Assembly (NCBI GenBank): GCA_001275005.1
Contig: JWZX01003275.1
Location: 1-32,583, forward strand
Source of the DNA: Chrysochromulina tobinii
Taxonomy: Eukaryota > Haptophyta > Prymnesiales > Chrysochromulinaceae
Length of the DNA stretch: 32,583 nucleotides
Reading direction: 5' to 3'
The position numbers and the translations under genes were made by a program. Positions 8,778 to 17,853 of the stretch are shown one piece after another (within the stretch, counting starts at the first letter, position 1; every line of letters starts with the position of its first letter). Below the pieces are notes generated by a model. The model saw only the letters and a program-made list of their open reading frames with translations, made no database searches and had not been told where the DNA came from.

Positions 8778-9665
8778 CTACGCCTCGTTTGCCTCCTCTG
8801 GGTTCTGAACCTCTGCCGGCGCCTCCCGCGATGCGAGTGCCCCTATGAGGACTGGCAAACGCTGCCTTGCGGCGGCCACACATGCGGCGAGACCGCCGTC
8901 TGGGAGTGGCGCGCCGCCGGGCTTGTGCACGGCTCGCAGCTCGCCCTGGCAGTCGAGCAAGACGGTGACCGCAGTTGAGCTGAGGGCCTCCTCCTCGGCG
9001 CAAGGGTCGAGGATGAGCGTGCCCGCGAGCACGCCGAAGCTGAACGGGAAGAGCGGTTGTACCACGCGCACCGGCAGCGCCGCCTCGGCTTGCACGGTCA
9101 GCGCACCCGTGGCCTCGTCGCTCGCCACGCGCGGCAGCCGCACGCTCGCCAGCGCTGCCATCATAGCCATCATTGCCGCGTCCGTCAGGTTGCCATCGTG
9201 CTCAAGCACGCACAAGTCGCAATAGCAGCTCCAGACGGCCGTGCCTTCAGCTATGCAAAGTGCCTCTAGGTCCACTAGGCCACTATTCGCCGTGCGCTGC
9301 AGCATTTCAACCAGCACAGCCTTTTCTCGGTCCAACCGGCCGATGCTGATGCCGCCACCACCTCCACCGACACCTCCGTGCGCCGCTGCAACGGCGGGTG
9401 AGCAACTGGCCGGAAGCTCGAGGTTGACCACCACGCGACCCCGTGAGGGCTCCGCCTCCGAGGGCGTCGTCGGGTCACATTGTACACCAGCAAGCACTGC
9501 GGTCTGTCCAAGGTGAACGAGCACTGAGCCGTCGGTCGATGAGAGCGAGGCATCGCGCACTGATAGCTTGCGCGCAGCGAGCAGCGCGCGCCCGTCGGGC
9601 CGTACGCCGCGCTGCACGTGCGCGCGGTGGTATTCTAGGGGGTCGAGGACGCGCAGGAGGGCCAT
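8778..9665 (-). CDS. RRP43: Exosome complex RNase PH-like subunit RRP43/EXOSC8
   Basis: 295 residues from the ATG at 9665. The beginning LRVLDPLEYHRAHVQRGVRP followed by DGR is the characteristic N-terminus of the EXOSC8/RRP43 branch of RNase PH-like proteins. Further family blocks follow: GSVLVHLGQTAVLAGV, LCIAEGTAVWSCYCDLCVLE, DGNLTDAAMMAMMAAL, FPFSFGVLAGTLILDPCAEE and LRAVHKPGG. The length matches the human protein closely. It is one of six catalytically inactive ring subunits of the nuclear and cytoplasmic RNA exosome. A poly-Gly insertion follows VVVNLELPASCSP. The 20 codons upstream of this ATG are open but begin without ATG and do not resemble the family. Confidence 0.93.
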   Translation of the reverse strand: MALLRVLDPLEYHRAHVQRGVRPDGRALLAARKLSVRDASLSSTDGSVLVHLGQTAVLAGVQCDPTTPSEAEPSRGRVVVNLELPASCSPAVAAAHGGVGGGGGGISIGRLDREKAVLVEMLQRTANSGLVDLEALCIAEGTAVWSCYCDLCVLEHDGNLTDAAMMAMMAALASVRLPRVASDEATGALTVQAEAALPVRVVQPLFPFSFGVLAGTLILDPCAEEEALSSTAVTVLLDCQGELRAVHKPGGAPLPDGGLAACVAAARQRLPVLIGALASREAPAEVQNPEEANEA

Positions 9666-9711
9666 GCGTTGGGGAGCGCCACGTCGTCCGTCCGAGGCCT
9701 GTTTGTTTGGT

Positions 9712-9752
9712 GTCAAGCAAGTCAAGTCAAGTCAAGTCAAAGTCAAGTCAAG
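9712..9752. repeat. GTCAA-type short tandem repeat upstream of RRP43
   Basis: About eight gtcaa units with slight irregularities (one gtcaaa) lie 47 bp upstream of the RRP43 start codon, where promoter or 5' leader sequence is expected. Similar scattered gtcaa units lie upstream of the PI3-kinase gene. Confidence 0.7.
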
Positions 9753-9807
9753 AAAAACAAAAAAAGTTCTCAGAACCTCGGGCATGCAGGATAGGTGTCG
9801 AGGGAGG

Positions 9808-9880
9808 GCGTGGGCCTCCAGGGGATGAGTTGAGAAGCGTGGGCCTCCAGGGGAATCATTGAGGGGGAATCATTGAGGGG
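9808..9880. repeat. Short direct repeats in the RRP43-chlG spacer
   Basis: An 18-base unit (gcgtgggcctccagggga) occurs at 9808-9825 and again at 9837-9854. A second unit, aatcattgagggg, is then repeated in tandem between 9854 and 9880. Confidence 0.75.
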
Positions 9881-9883
9881 AAT

Positions 9884-9920
9884 GGACTTGCGACTTCCGC
9901 TAGTCGCATCTCGCAAGTCC
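9884..9920. repeat. Hairpin with competing inner stem
   Basis: ggacttgcga (9884-9893) is exactly complementary to tcgcaagtcc (9911-9920). Inside it, gcgact (9890-9895) can pair with agtcgc (9902-9907). The two stems share bases and cannot both form completely. It sits in the spacer between RRP43 and the 3' end of chlorophyll synthase. Confidence 0.6.
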
Positions 9921-10119
9921 GAGAGGGACTTTGTTTCGACTAATCCATGGATGATGGAAGAGATCCTCATCCTGCCCAAGAACTCTGATCACGGACGAGG
10001 AGTTCGAGAGATACGATGATACGTAAGTGCTCGCACACACGGTCACAGTGTCTCACTCACAGTCAGTCTTTACGTTGATCTCAATCCCCGCGCACGCATG
10101 CGCGCGCCTTTGTCTGCTC

Positions 10120-11314
10120 TCAAAACGTGTGGTGGCCGACGGCGAGGGCGGTGGTGAGGATGCCGAAGACGAGGAAGGGCTGCGCCGCGGCCTGGTACTT
10201 AACGTCGTTGGCCACGGGGTCCTGCAAAAAGGAATATTGCGAAAAGATTTGGGGCAGCACGAGGCCGAAGAGGAGGGTCGCGTAGAAGCCTTCGCCAATC
10301 GACCAGAGGTAGGCGGCGACGCCCAGCTGCGTGAGGTCAATCGAGGCGACGCAGATCCACTTGGCCGTGTCGATGCCAAAGGCGACTGGCAGCGAGTTCA
10401 TGCCAAGAGCCCGATCTCCCTCGATGGACTTGAAGTCGTTTACGATGGCGATGCCGAGGCCGGCGATCGAGTAGAGGATGGTGAGCACGATCTCCTGCGG
10501 GCTGATCGAGGCGGCGTCGAACATGGCGTGCCCGCACCACCACGGCAGTGCAATGTACGACGAGCCGAGCGCGTACGTGCCCAGCCAACCCTCGGACTTG
10601 AGCTTGAGCGGCGGCGCCGAGTAGATGTACGCCATGAAGCCGCCAAAGGTGGCGACGGCGGTGATGACGGGCCAGTCGTTGGCCGCCCAGCCATCGAGCC
10701 GGCTGGCGAGCAGCAGGCCGCCCCCGATCAAGAACGCGATCTGCGAGTACACCTCCCACGGCTTGATCTTGCCCGATGGGATTGGCCGATAGGGCTCGTT
10801 GATCGCGTCGAGCTCGCGGTCGTACCAGTCGTTGATGGTCTGCGTGAAGCCGCACATGAACGGGCCAGCGAGCACCATCGCGCAAAGCGCCTTGATGGTG
10901 TCCTCGCCCACGACTGCCCAGCTGTCCGTCGTCGGCGCGTCGCCGAAGAGGTTCCACACCGCATGGTAGTTGCCTGACGCGGCCGCGCCGCACGCGACGC
11001 CCCCAGATGAGCGGCACCCAAGTGGCGGGTTTGGTGAGCTGCAGCCGGATCTTCCAGTTGAGGAACTCTTTGCCAGTAGCCTCCTTGGCACCCTTTAGCC
11101 CGAGCAGCTGCCGGATACCGCCACTGCCGTCCTCGGCTTCTGCGTTCGTCTCGGCTGCAACTGGCTGCTGCTGCATCGCGAGCGGCACGGAGCGCGTCGC
11201 GAGCGCCAGTCGGGGACGTGCGGGCCGCATGGCCGTCGATGCCGGCGCGCGCAACGCGCCCGCACACCCGCAGGACGCAGCCAGCGCGGCGAGCAACCAG
11301 GCGCAGCTCCCCAT
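10120..11314 (-). CDS. chlG: Chlorophyll synthase (ChlG, UbiA prenyltransferase family), plastid-targeted, one frameshift
   Basis: The enzyme attaches a phytyl or geranylgeranyl chain to chlorophyllide in the thylakoid membrane, the last step of chlorophyll a synthesis. From the ATG at 11314 the leader CAWLLAALAASCGCAGALRA resembles a signal peptide, followed by an Arg/Ala-rich transit-like stretch, as in secondary plastids. The mature part starts near RLQLTKPATWVPLIWG. After one frame change it continues GVACGAAASGNYHAVWNLFG. The two prenyltransferase Asp motifs are intact (INDWYDRELDAINEPYRPIP and IVNDFKSIEGDRALGMNSLP), as are several hydrophobic helices. The frame change falls in a run of five identical bases (11000-11004) where four would keep the frame. 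Everything else is intact, so I read it as one base too many in the sequence rather than a dead gene. Confidence 0.93.
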
Positions 11315-11758
11315 CTTCCGACGATCGGGCGAGATGTAAATCTTGCTCGATTACCTGTCACAGACCCAAGAGGGGGGCCGGTAGGACGGCTCGCACTATG
11401 ATTAGGTGCGAACTTGGGCTGCGATCCCTTTCGCTTCGCTCGATCGCGGCGGTACTGTGAATCGCCCTCCTCTCGCCGTTGCACGGTATGCAATGCGTCA
11501 GACTGCGTTGGTCGCGCTTCGCTGCGCGACGAGCCTGTCGTGGCTGGCCTGGATCGAAAGCTGCGCCGCCCTCGCTGCCCCGCTCCTGTCTGAGGTCACG
11601 CCACGCTCCGCGCGGCCGCAGCAGCAGTTGCTATCCTGGCGCTTGAAGCTCCTTTCCCTCTCGCAAGCGCTTCATGTATCGCTGCTGCTCACCTTGGTCG
11701 CGCCCGCCTTTCACAGGCACGTGTTCTTTGTGAGCTCGCAGCAGCAGCAGCAGTAGCC
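11315..11758. other. Divergent promoter region between chlG and the dynein light chain
   Basis: Both genes are transcribed outward from this 444-bp spacer. An upstream open frame from an ATG at 11493 ends with a stop at 11754-11756, two bases before the dynein light-chain ATG. It has a (CAG)5 run at its end and no recognisable domain, so it is probably leader sequence. Confidence 0.5.
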
Positions 11759-12197
11759 ATGGCTGAGGTCGAGGAGACGCTCAAGCGCATCAACTCGCAC
11801 AAGGGTGTGCAGGGCATCGTCATCATGAACTCAGACGCGGTGCCGATCCGCTCCACATTTGACTCTGCAACTGCAACGAAGATCTCTGCTTCGATCAAAC
11901 CGTTGGCTGAGAAGGCGCGCAGCGTGGTGCGCGACCTCGATCCGCAGAACGACCTCACCTTCTTGCGCATCCGGAGCAAGAAGAACGAGACACTGGTGCG
12001 CCGTTGCCACGGCCAGAGCTGCTGCCTCGAACAAGAGACCGAGAATGTTGGCGAACATGGCCTCTCTGTGCACCACATAACCTCCTGCCGCGTCGCGCGC
12101 TCGATCACCTTATCCTCACACGCGCGTGCATCGTCTTCAGGTGGCGCCCGACAAAGACTTTATCCTCGTTGTGGTCCAGAACCCGAATGTTGAGTGA
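11759..12197 (+). CDS. DYNLRB: Dynein light chain, roadblock/LC7 type
   Basis: Two exons (11759-11995 and 12141-12197) encode 97 residues. Exon 1 begins [20 protein letters not shown] and ends at SKKNETL; exon 2 begins [18 protein letters not shown] and a stop. The reading and length match animal DYNLRB1/2 closely throughout, which fixes both splice sites. The protein is a small homodimeric light chain bound to dynein intermediate chains in cytoplasmic or axonemal dynein. The ATG has a good context (gccATGg). Reading through the unspliced intron would replace the C-terminus with unrelated sequence. Confidence 0.96.
11996..12140 (+). other. Intron of the dynein light-chain gene (145 bp, GT-AG, phase 0)
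   Basis: The donor is ACTG|GTGCGC and the acceptor TTCAG|GTGGCG. The join is fixed by the family-conserved sequence NETL-VAPDKD. Confidence 0.93.
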
Positions 12198-13070
12198 GCG
12201 TGGGCTGTGTGGCGTGGGTGTGGTGGGCGGCACACAACGAGCATCATGCGGCGGCACTGGAGCGATCAGTCGGTACGTGTGCAGGAAAGGAGGCGGCGGC
12301 GGAGACGTGGCGGCGGACGCGCCGGCACGAGAGCAGCCTGAGCTGATGTGGTACAGGCGTGGTATACGCGTCGCGCTGATGGACCGCGCGGCAGCAAATG
12401 CAGGCGTGGCAGTTGCCGTGGCCACGATGCGTGCATCCTGCACGGCTCGCATTCCTCATCTCCGCAACTCCATGGCATGCCCCCAAAATCCATCTGTACA
12501 CTGCTGTACAGATCCCACCCGCTCGGTCTGCAGGGCCCGATTTGTGATCGTCTTTTACGCACTCGGCCACTCGTACTTACGCTCTGTCCGTGTTGCCATG
12601 TGTGCGTGTGTGTATGTGTTTGCGCCTCAAAGTCTTTCGTCATGCAACATACTTTGAGGAGAAACTACACACTTTAACGACGCTCGGTCGCTGAATTCGT
12701 ATTGAGCCGATATCGGGATACATCGGGCTGGATCGTTGCAACATGCGCGGTGCGTGTAGAACCTCCACTCACACTGAGAGAGAGAGAAAGAGAGGGCGGC
12801 ACAAGCGGCGGTGTCGCCTCGGCGCGAATCCCCAAATATGAATCCGCTCCGGGGCCGGAATGAGCGCTCGCAGACACACGGTCTGGAGGCAACGCACGCA
12901 AAACTCTGAGAGAGAGCCTCAGAGCACTGTGCCCGCAATCGACGCGATGTGCTGGCGAGACGATCAACTCACCAAGATGAGTTACTGTTCCTCTTCCGTG
13001 TGCGCGCTAAGGCCTCCCCGTCGAGCGAACGTAGAGGGCATCGAGGGTTGGCAGTCACGCAGGAGAGTAC
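12198..13070. other. Convergent intergenic region, no gene seen
   Basis: This lies between the stops of the dynein light chain (plus) and a small unknown gene (minus). It contains short (TG)n and (GA)n stretches near 12600-12620 and 12775-12795. Open frames are short and lack recognisable domains. Confidence 0.45.
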
Positions 13071-13650
13071 TCACTCACACTGCTTCAGGTAGAAGGCAGC
13101 GCTGCTAATTTTTGGCTTCGCCTCGAGTGCCTCCTTCGCCTTCCGATGGCCATTATTGCGCGAGGGCTTCGAAATGTCCGCATCATCCTTGATGGGAAGC
13201 GCCAGGATCACCTTGCGAAAAGAGGCGCTTTCCTGCGCCTTGCTCAGGTGCTGGCGGTAAAATTCACGAGTCATGCTCGGGTTGTCCTGCATGGAGAGCA
13301 TCATCTTGCTAATGAGCGGCAGCGGTTGGCCATAGTACCTCAGGTAGCGCTGCTCGCGCTCAGGCACCTCCTGGAGCTCGAAGGCACCCTCGTGTGGCAT
13401 GGAAAGGTGAGGCTGAGGCGGATTTCCTCTCGGTCTCGCTATGAACTCTCTAATCACAGAAGGGCCAGGAACAGGAACCAGTGCACATGGAAGCTGAAAG
13501 AGAGGTAGGCACGAGGGTCAGCGGGTCAGGGGGAAGGAACGTATAACCCCGGATATACACGGCATCGGCAGACTGAGACCGAGAGAGTCGCGGGTAAGAG
13601 GCCAAGCGGGATCGGGAGAGAGCCGGGGAGTGGAGCGCCATTGACTCCAT
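13071..13650 (-). CDS. Small protein of unknown function, probably two exons
   Basis: The right-to-left open stretch from 13493 to 13071 reads like real protein: GPSVIREFIARPRGNPPQPH, then FELQEVPEREQRYLRYYGQP, MTREFYRQHLSKAQESASFR and a Lys-rich end. It has no ATG before 13400 (MPHEG). A good acceptor (ctctctttcag) ends at 13494, and a phase-0 donor (GCC|gtgtat) lies at 13560. Splicing this 67-bp intron joins an upstream exon from the ATG at 13650 (MESMALHSPALSRSRLASYP...) and gives about 170 residues. The intron size matches others here. No family recognised. If the exon is wrong, the protein is 109 residues from 13400. Confidence 0.42.
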
Positions 13651-13804
13651 CCCCCGCTCCCCCGCTGCCCCGTGATCTATATCATCATCATGAACACGCC
13701 GCCGCCGCCGCCGCCGCCATCTGATACCAATAGACGACGCTCTAGACTGCGGGGCTCGGCGCTCCACTCCTCCGTCGCCTCGTCTCGACGCGCCGATGTC
13801 CGCC
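13651..13804. other. Short spacer with a (GCC)n run
   Basis: About 150 bp between two minus-strand genes, containing a run of GCC triplets at 13698-13720. No gene seen. Confidence 0.4.
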
Positions 13805-14425
13805 TCACGCCCTAGGCGTGCTCACCGTCGGCTTGCTGCGCGGGTGCTTGCCGGGCCCAAAGGCAGGGCGGTCGGCAGGGGCGACGCGAGTGGCCTCGGC
13901 CGCGTACTTGGAGTGCGAGATGAAGCAGCCGGTGGGCTCAGCCGCCGCGCGCGCCGCGCGCAGCTTGTAGAGCTCCTTGCGGCACGTGTGGTACCAGCCG
14001 GGCGTCTTCGACTTGCCGTACGCATCCGCCGACCACGAGACGGCAGAGGCCGCGTCATTGAGCGTGCGGTACGGCGCCGACGACGGCCGCTGGCCGACGG
14101 CCGCGCCTACTGCGCCAGCACTAGTGGGCCCTGCGAGGATGGCATCACCATTCAATGCGGCCTCAGTGAGCGCTCGCAGATTGGCGACGAGCGCGGCGAG
14201 CTCGGACGCCGCAGCCGCGTCTTTGGCCGCGAGCTTGAGCTCAAGCGCGGCCACCTGCGCCGACAGCTTTGATACCTCCTCTTTTAGTGCGCGCTGTCGC
14301 TTCACCTCGGCAACTGCGAGCTGCTGCCGGAGGCCAGGGTTGCTGACCTCTTGCTTGCGCAAGGCGTTGCCCACGAGGCCCGGCTGCGGCTTGTGGAGAG
14401 GCGGTGCGGCAACGAAAGTGGCCAT
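13805..14425 (-). CDS. Coiled-coil protein of unknown function, about 206 residues
   Basis: Complete ATG-to-stop frame beginning MATFVAAPPLHKPQPGLVGN. Residues about 28-90 form a heptad-rich Leu/Ala/Lys coiled coil (LRQQLAVAEVKRQRALKEEV, then further Leu heptads). The C-terminal half is basic and less regular, with RPSSAPYRTLNDA, GWYHTCRKELYKL and an Arg/Pro/Lys-rich end. There is no transmembrane or signal sequence. The lack of frame disruptions and the coiled coil make it a likely gene. A role in the flagellum or cytoskeleton is only a guess. Confidence 0.6.
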   Translation of the reverse strand: MATFVAAPPLHKPQPGLVGNALRKQEVSNPGLRQQLAVAEVKRQRALKEEVSKLSAQVAALELKLAAKDAAAASELAALVANLRALTEAALNGDAILAGPTSAGAVGAAVGQRPSSAPYRTLNDAASAVSWSADAYGKSKTPGWYHTCRKELYKLRAARAAAEPTGCFISHSKYAAEATRVAPADRPAFGPGKHPRSKPTVSTPRA

Positions 14426-14801
14426 CTAGTCTTGGACTGCCCAGCGATAGTCGCCTCAGTGTAGAGCGCGCGTCCACGAAGAAAAACGTTTCAACACTTG
14501 ACGATTTGGGGTCGACACTATTTTATGCCTCCTTGTGCTCGCTGCACAGCTTCATCGTTCGGAGCTCTTCGCCTCTCGGTTTTATTACTACAACCGTTCC
14601 CGGGTCAGTACACCGTGGCGGGCGACGACCCGCGGCGGACGGGCGGGGCCGACAGCCCATGCGACAGCGCGTCACGTTCTCTTCCGTCACGCGTCGTGCA
14701 GCGGCGTGACACGCGTCTTGTTTTCCGGTGCACGCGCAACGCGGCCAATCGGAGTCGGCGCGCGGACATTCGGCGCGCGGATCTTCATCAATGCAAGCCT
14801 G
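14426..14801. other. Intergenic spacer, no gene seen
   Basis: This lies between the start of the coiled-coil gene and the stop of the lumenal-protein gene, both minus strand, so it should hold the promoter of the former. No recognisable protein in any frame. Confidence 0.45.
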
Positions 14802-15617
14802 TCACTTTGTCGCACCGCCATATTTGAAGCCATCCCCTAAGTAGCCGGCCGACGCATTCTCTGGCTGGTCCTCGCCCTCCTCACACTTGCTCGAGTCGAT
14901 CTCACACGGGTCGAAAGTGTTGAACGTCTTCTCGATGCCCGCATTGCGATACACGCCTTTGAAGCCGCCAAACCGGAAGGGTCGCGGGGACCGCTGCTGC
15001 ACAGCAACATAGAAGCTGACCGTCTTCGACTCGCCCTTAGGGATGTTGATCGGAATGCTCGCAAGGGGAGACCCCTTGGTCGTCGGATCGAGCGCTGTGG
15101 ACGCGGCCGCAAAGCCCTCAGCGTCGAACAGGAACCCGAAGATCTCGATGGCGCTCGTCGTCTTCCGACGGCCCTGCTCGGTGAGCGAATCGAACACGCA
15201 CGGCACAGCATCTCAGCGCCGCGCGAAAGTGTGCAGTACGAGCTGATGCTGAGCCATTTTCCTCACGTTGTTCGTCGCAACGCATGTGACCTCGAGGCAG
15301 GACCAAGGGCCGCCCTTGGATGGGACGAAGAAAGCACTCGGACATGCGGGGAGCTCCTTGTAGGACTGCTCCGAAATGAGCACCTCCACGCCGCTGCCCG
15401 TAATCGAAGGCCCTATGTCGTTCCGCAGCGCACCGCTGAAGCCAATCTCATTGGCCTGGCCGTCAACGGCAAAAACAGCGGTCGGGAGCAGCGGCAGGAG
15501 AGCAATAGATGCAGCGCCGTGGAATGCCGAGCGGCGGCTGACGGACTCTAGCCGAGGACTCACATTCGGCCCTGGCGTGAGCGCAAGCGCCAGCGAAAGG
15601 AGGCTGAGCCCGATCAT
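14802..15617 (-). CDS. Predicted thylakoid-lumen protein of unknown function with a Tat-type signal, two exons
   Basis: Exons 15617-15267 and 15173-14802 encode about 240 residues. The leader has three parts. First is an ER-like signal peptide (MIGLSLLSLALALTPG). Next is a short Ser/Arg-rich transit-like stretch. Last is a twin-arginine plus hydrophobic segment ending in an AxA site (SRRSAFHGAASIALLPLLPT then AVFA). This predicts passage through the outer plastid membranes and Tat export into the lumen. The mature part includes GPSITGSGVEVLISEQSYKE, CPSAFFVPSKGGPWSCLEVT and, after splicing, IEIFGFLFDAEG, SPRPFRFGGFKGVYRNAGIE and FDPCEIDSSKCEE. Four or more Cys could form disulphides. I do not recognise a named family. 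An alternative upstream ATG at 15704 is in frame, but 15617 puts the signal peptide first. Confidence 0.72.
15174..15266 (-). other. Intron of the lumenal-protein gene (93 bp, GT-AG, phase 0)
   Basis: On the minus strand the donor is AACAAC|GTGAGG and the acceptor GAGCAG|GGCCGT. The join gives ...VATNN-GRRKTTSAIEIF and removes a frame change. Without it the upstream frame stops at 15213. Confidence 0.75.
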
Positions 15618-15736
15618 GTCGGAGATTGGAAGTGTCTTGGAAGGATGACGCCCGCACTCTCCCTTTGCACAACTATCTGACTCGGCAATTGATAGACTCT
15701 TCATCGTTCCCTACCGCGTTGAATTGACGAATTCGG

Positions 15737-16895
15737 ATGTCCGACGACGCCTCGGAAGACGACGTGCGAAGGGACCTTCCATCGGCCTCGATCGTCAAGG
15801 CCAAGTACCGTGCGGATGGGGCACCCGAGTTCGATGCTGCCGACTTCAAGGAGATGGAGGCCCGCGCGCGTGGGCCAGACGTGCTGACGCCGCAGGAGAT
15901 GGCAATCGTCCTCGAGGCCAAGGAGGAGGGCAATGCCAAGTTCAAGGCTGGCCGTGTAGAGGAGGCCTGCCAGAAATACAACTGCGCTCTTCAGACCTAT
16001 GCTAATCGACCCGGCGGCACGCCCGATCAGCGCCGTGAAAAGAGCAAGCTGTACGCCAACCGCGCCGAGTGCCTGCTGCGGCTAGAGCAATGGCTGGCGG
16101 CCGAGCAGGCAGCATCAAAGGCCATCCAGCTCGACGCGGACAATGTCAAGGCACACTACCGGCCGTGCGCGCGCACTCGAGGTACTTGGCGGCGATGAGC
16201 ACCTCGAGGCAGCATTGGAGGCGCTGGGCCGCATCGAGGCTCGAGGCGGCATGGAACCAGAGTCGGACAAGTTGCGCCGCCGGCTGCATGCAGCTCGTGA
16301 CGAGCTGCGGCTCGTGCGCCGGCGCGACGCGGGCTGTCTCCGCAGGGCCTTCGTATCGGGTGACCTCAAGCTCACACGTGAAGAGTACGCGTCCTCGACC
16401 TCAGCGAGCGCGTCGGTCGACGCGCCCGCGCCGGCGACCGTGCCGAGCTGGCAGCTCCCTATGATCTCCAAAGGAGCTGAGACGCAGCGCCGCTACCTGA
16501 TCGACGTGTATCGCACCGCCGTCGAGGACGCGCGCCAGAACGGCAAGCCGGGCCGCACTGCTCATGGTTTGGGCGCGCCGAGCTACTCGCCTGCGAGCTT
16601 GCTCATGGACTTTCTCATCTTCTGCAAGCTGCTCCGGGATCGCGGCGTGCTGCCGTCGGAGCCGCCGTGGGATTGGGATGCATTCCTGACGCAGGCGGCG
16701 CCCTTGCTACTCCGCCATTTCCACCCGGAGAAGTCGCAGCCGGCCGCGCTCTACGGCCCCGAGGCTGGCTCCGCCCGGGCGATTCGAGCGCTTGTGGCCA
16801 TTATCTACGACTGCGCTGATGGCGGTGGCGGGAGCGGCGACGTGGACGGGAGCGGGAGCGGCGGTGACAGGGCTGGTGGCGTCGGCGGCGGTGGC

Positions 16896-16926
<31 letters not shown>

Positions 16927-17249
16927 ATGGCAATGGACGTGAGGAAGGCGGCGGTGAGGAAGGCGGCGGTAGCTTGGCTGGACGCAGCAGCAGCGCACGA
17001 TCAACCAAGCAACCAACCAACAAACGGCGCACCACGTCGCGTTCTTTTGGGGAGCTGCGTGAAGAGTGGATGCGCGCCGTTGGTTACGTCGACCGGGCCG
17101 GTGGCGACGGTGACGAGGACTCGTCTGTGGCGCCACGCCTTCACCTACTTAGCTTTGATCGCAGCCCAGCGATGTTCAATGACGTGGGCGGCCTCCTTCC
17201 ATGGCGCCGCCTGCTGAACGATCTTGCACAGGCTACGGGCCGTTTGTAG
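15737..17249 (+). CDS. Tetratricopeptide-repeat protein with Gly-rich insert, one frameshift
   Basis: The ATG at 15737 starts MSDDASEDDVRRDLPSASIV. A TPR module spans about residues 50-150 (EAKEEGNAKFKAGRVEEACQ, SKLYANRAECLLRLEQWLAA, then AIQLDADNVKAHYR), the type used in Hsp70/Hsp90 co-chaperones. At 16161-16164 sense moves to the next frame and resumes RARALEVLGGDEHLEAALEA, exactly what a TPR helix needs, so one extra base in ccggccg is suspected. The rest contains a globular region (SWQLPMISKGAETQRRYLID, SPASLLMDFLIFCKLLRDRG), a 60-residue Gly/Ser tract near 16810-16980 and a C-terminal domain (FGELREEWMRAVGYVDRAGG). The family of the C-terminal parts is not recognised. The gene is head-to-head with the lumenal-protein gene. 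Confidence 0.75.
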
Positions 17250-17853
17250 AGCCATTGGTAGACTGGGGCTCGTTGCGCGGAACGCGTTGGGGTAAGCATT
17301 CGCAAACATTCGCACACGCTATTGATGATTTTTCGATTCCAAATGTTTCGACCACCGCATCCGCGCGCATACGCGACATTTATCTTCGTCGCGCGTCCTC
17401 AAACGCGACATCTTTCGTCCTCGCGACCTAACGTAAATGCACACGGAAAGGAATGTATCGTGCGAGCTAGGGGATTACCTCTACGCTTGCTGAGGGAGTT
17501 CTGAGGGAGGAGAAGGCTCGGGACGCCCCCTGTGCTAGTCTATACCTCTCTCAGAGCCCTGGACAGCACCTTCTGGTTTACCTCTCACAGGCCGTCGTCG
17601 CCGACTCGCCGTGCGAGAATGAGTCGCCGCTTTTTTCGCCGTCAGTCGCCGAGAAAGCATTGAGGATTTTCCAGCACGTGTGATTCGGTGATCGCTTTTT
17701 CAATCCTCGTTGCGCAGAGCGCGTTGGGGTAAGCGTTAGGTAAGCTTTCGCTCACAACTCGACGCTCTCGCCGTGCCGACCCCATGGCCGTGCGCCCCAC
17801 CCAACGCCCCCAGCCTCACCCCCGCCGCCACTTCTGGCGCTTGGGCGCACCGT
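17250..17853. other. Convergent intergenic region holding a spaced 29-nt direct repeat
   Basis: This lies between the stops of the TPR gene (plus) and the PI3-kinase gene (minus). A 29-base sequence containing cgcgttggggtaagc occurs at 17269-17297 and again at 17706-17734 with two mismatches. The roughly 410 bp between the copies has no recognisable gene. Confidence 0.65.

Noticed and set aside
9960-10025. Exon-like stretch reading TLITDEEFERYDDT followed by a GTAAGT donor
   Set aside because: No acceptor, start codon or partner exon could be found on either side before the chlorophyll synthase gene.
11493-11756. 87-codon frame ending two bases before the dynein light-chain ATG, considered as a regulatory uORF or gene
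   Set aside because: No domain, and it ends in a (CAG)5 run; it cannot be distinguished from an ordinary leader. Noted in the spacer entry only.
12766-13082. 11-base repeat (cactcacactg) at 12766-12776 and 13072-13082, like the duplicated boundaries of the PI3-kinase intron
   Set aside because: Tried as an intron: the copies do not place AG and GT correctly, and every join gives an immediate stop. It is probably chance in GT/AC-rich sequence.
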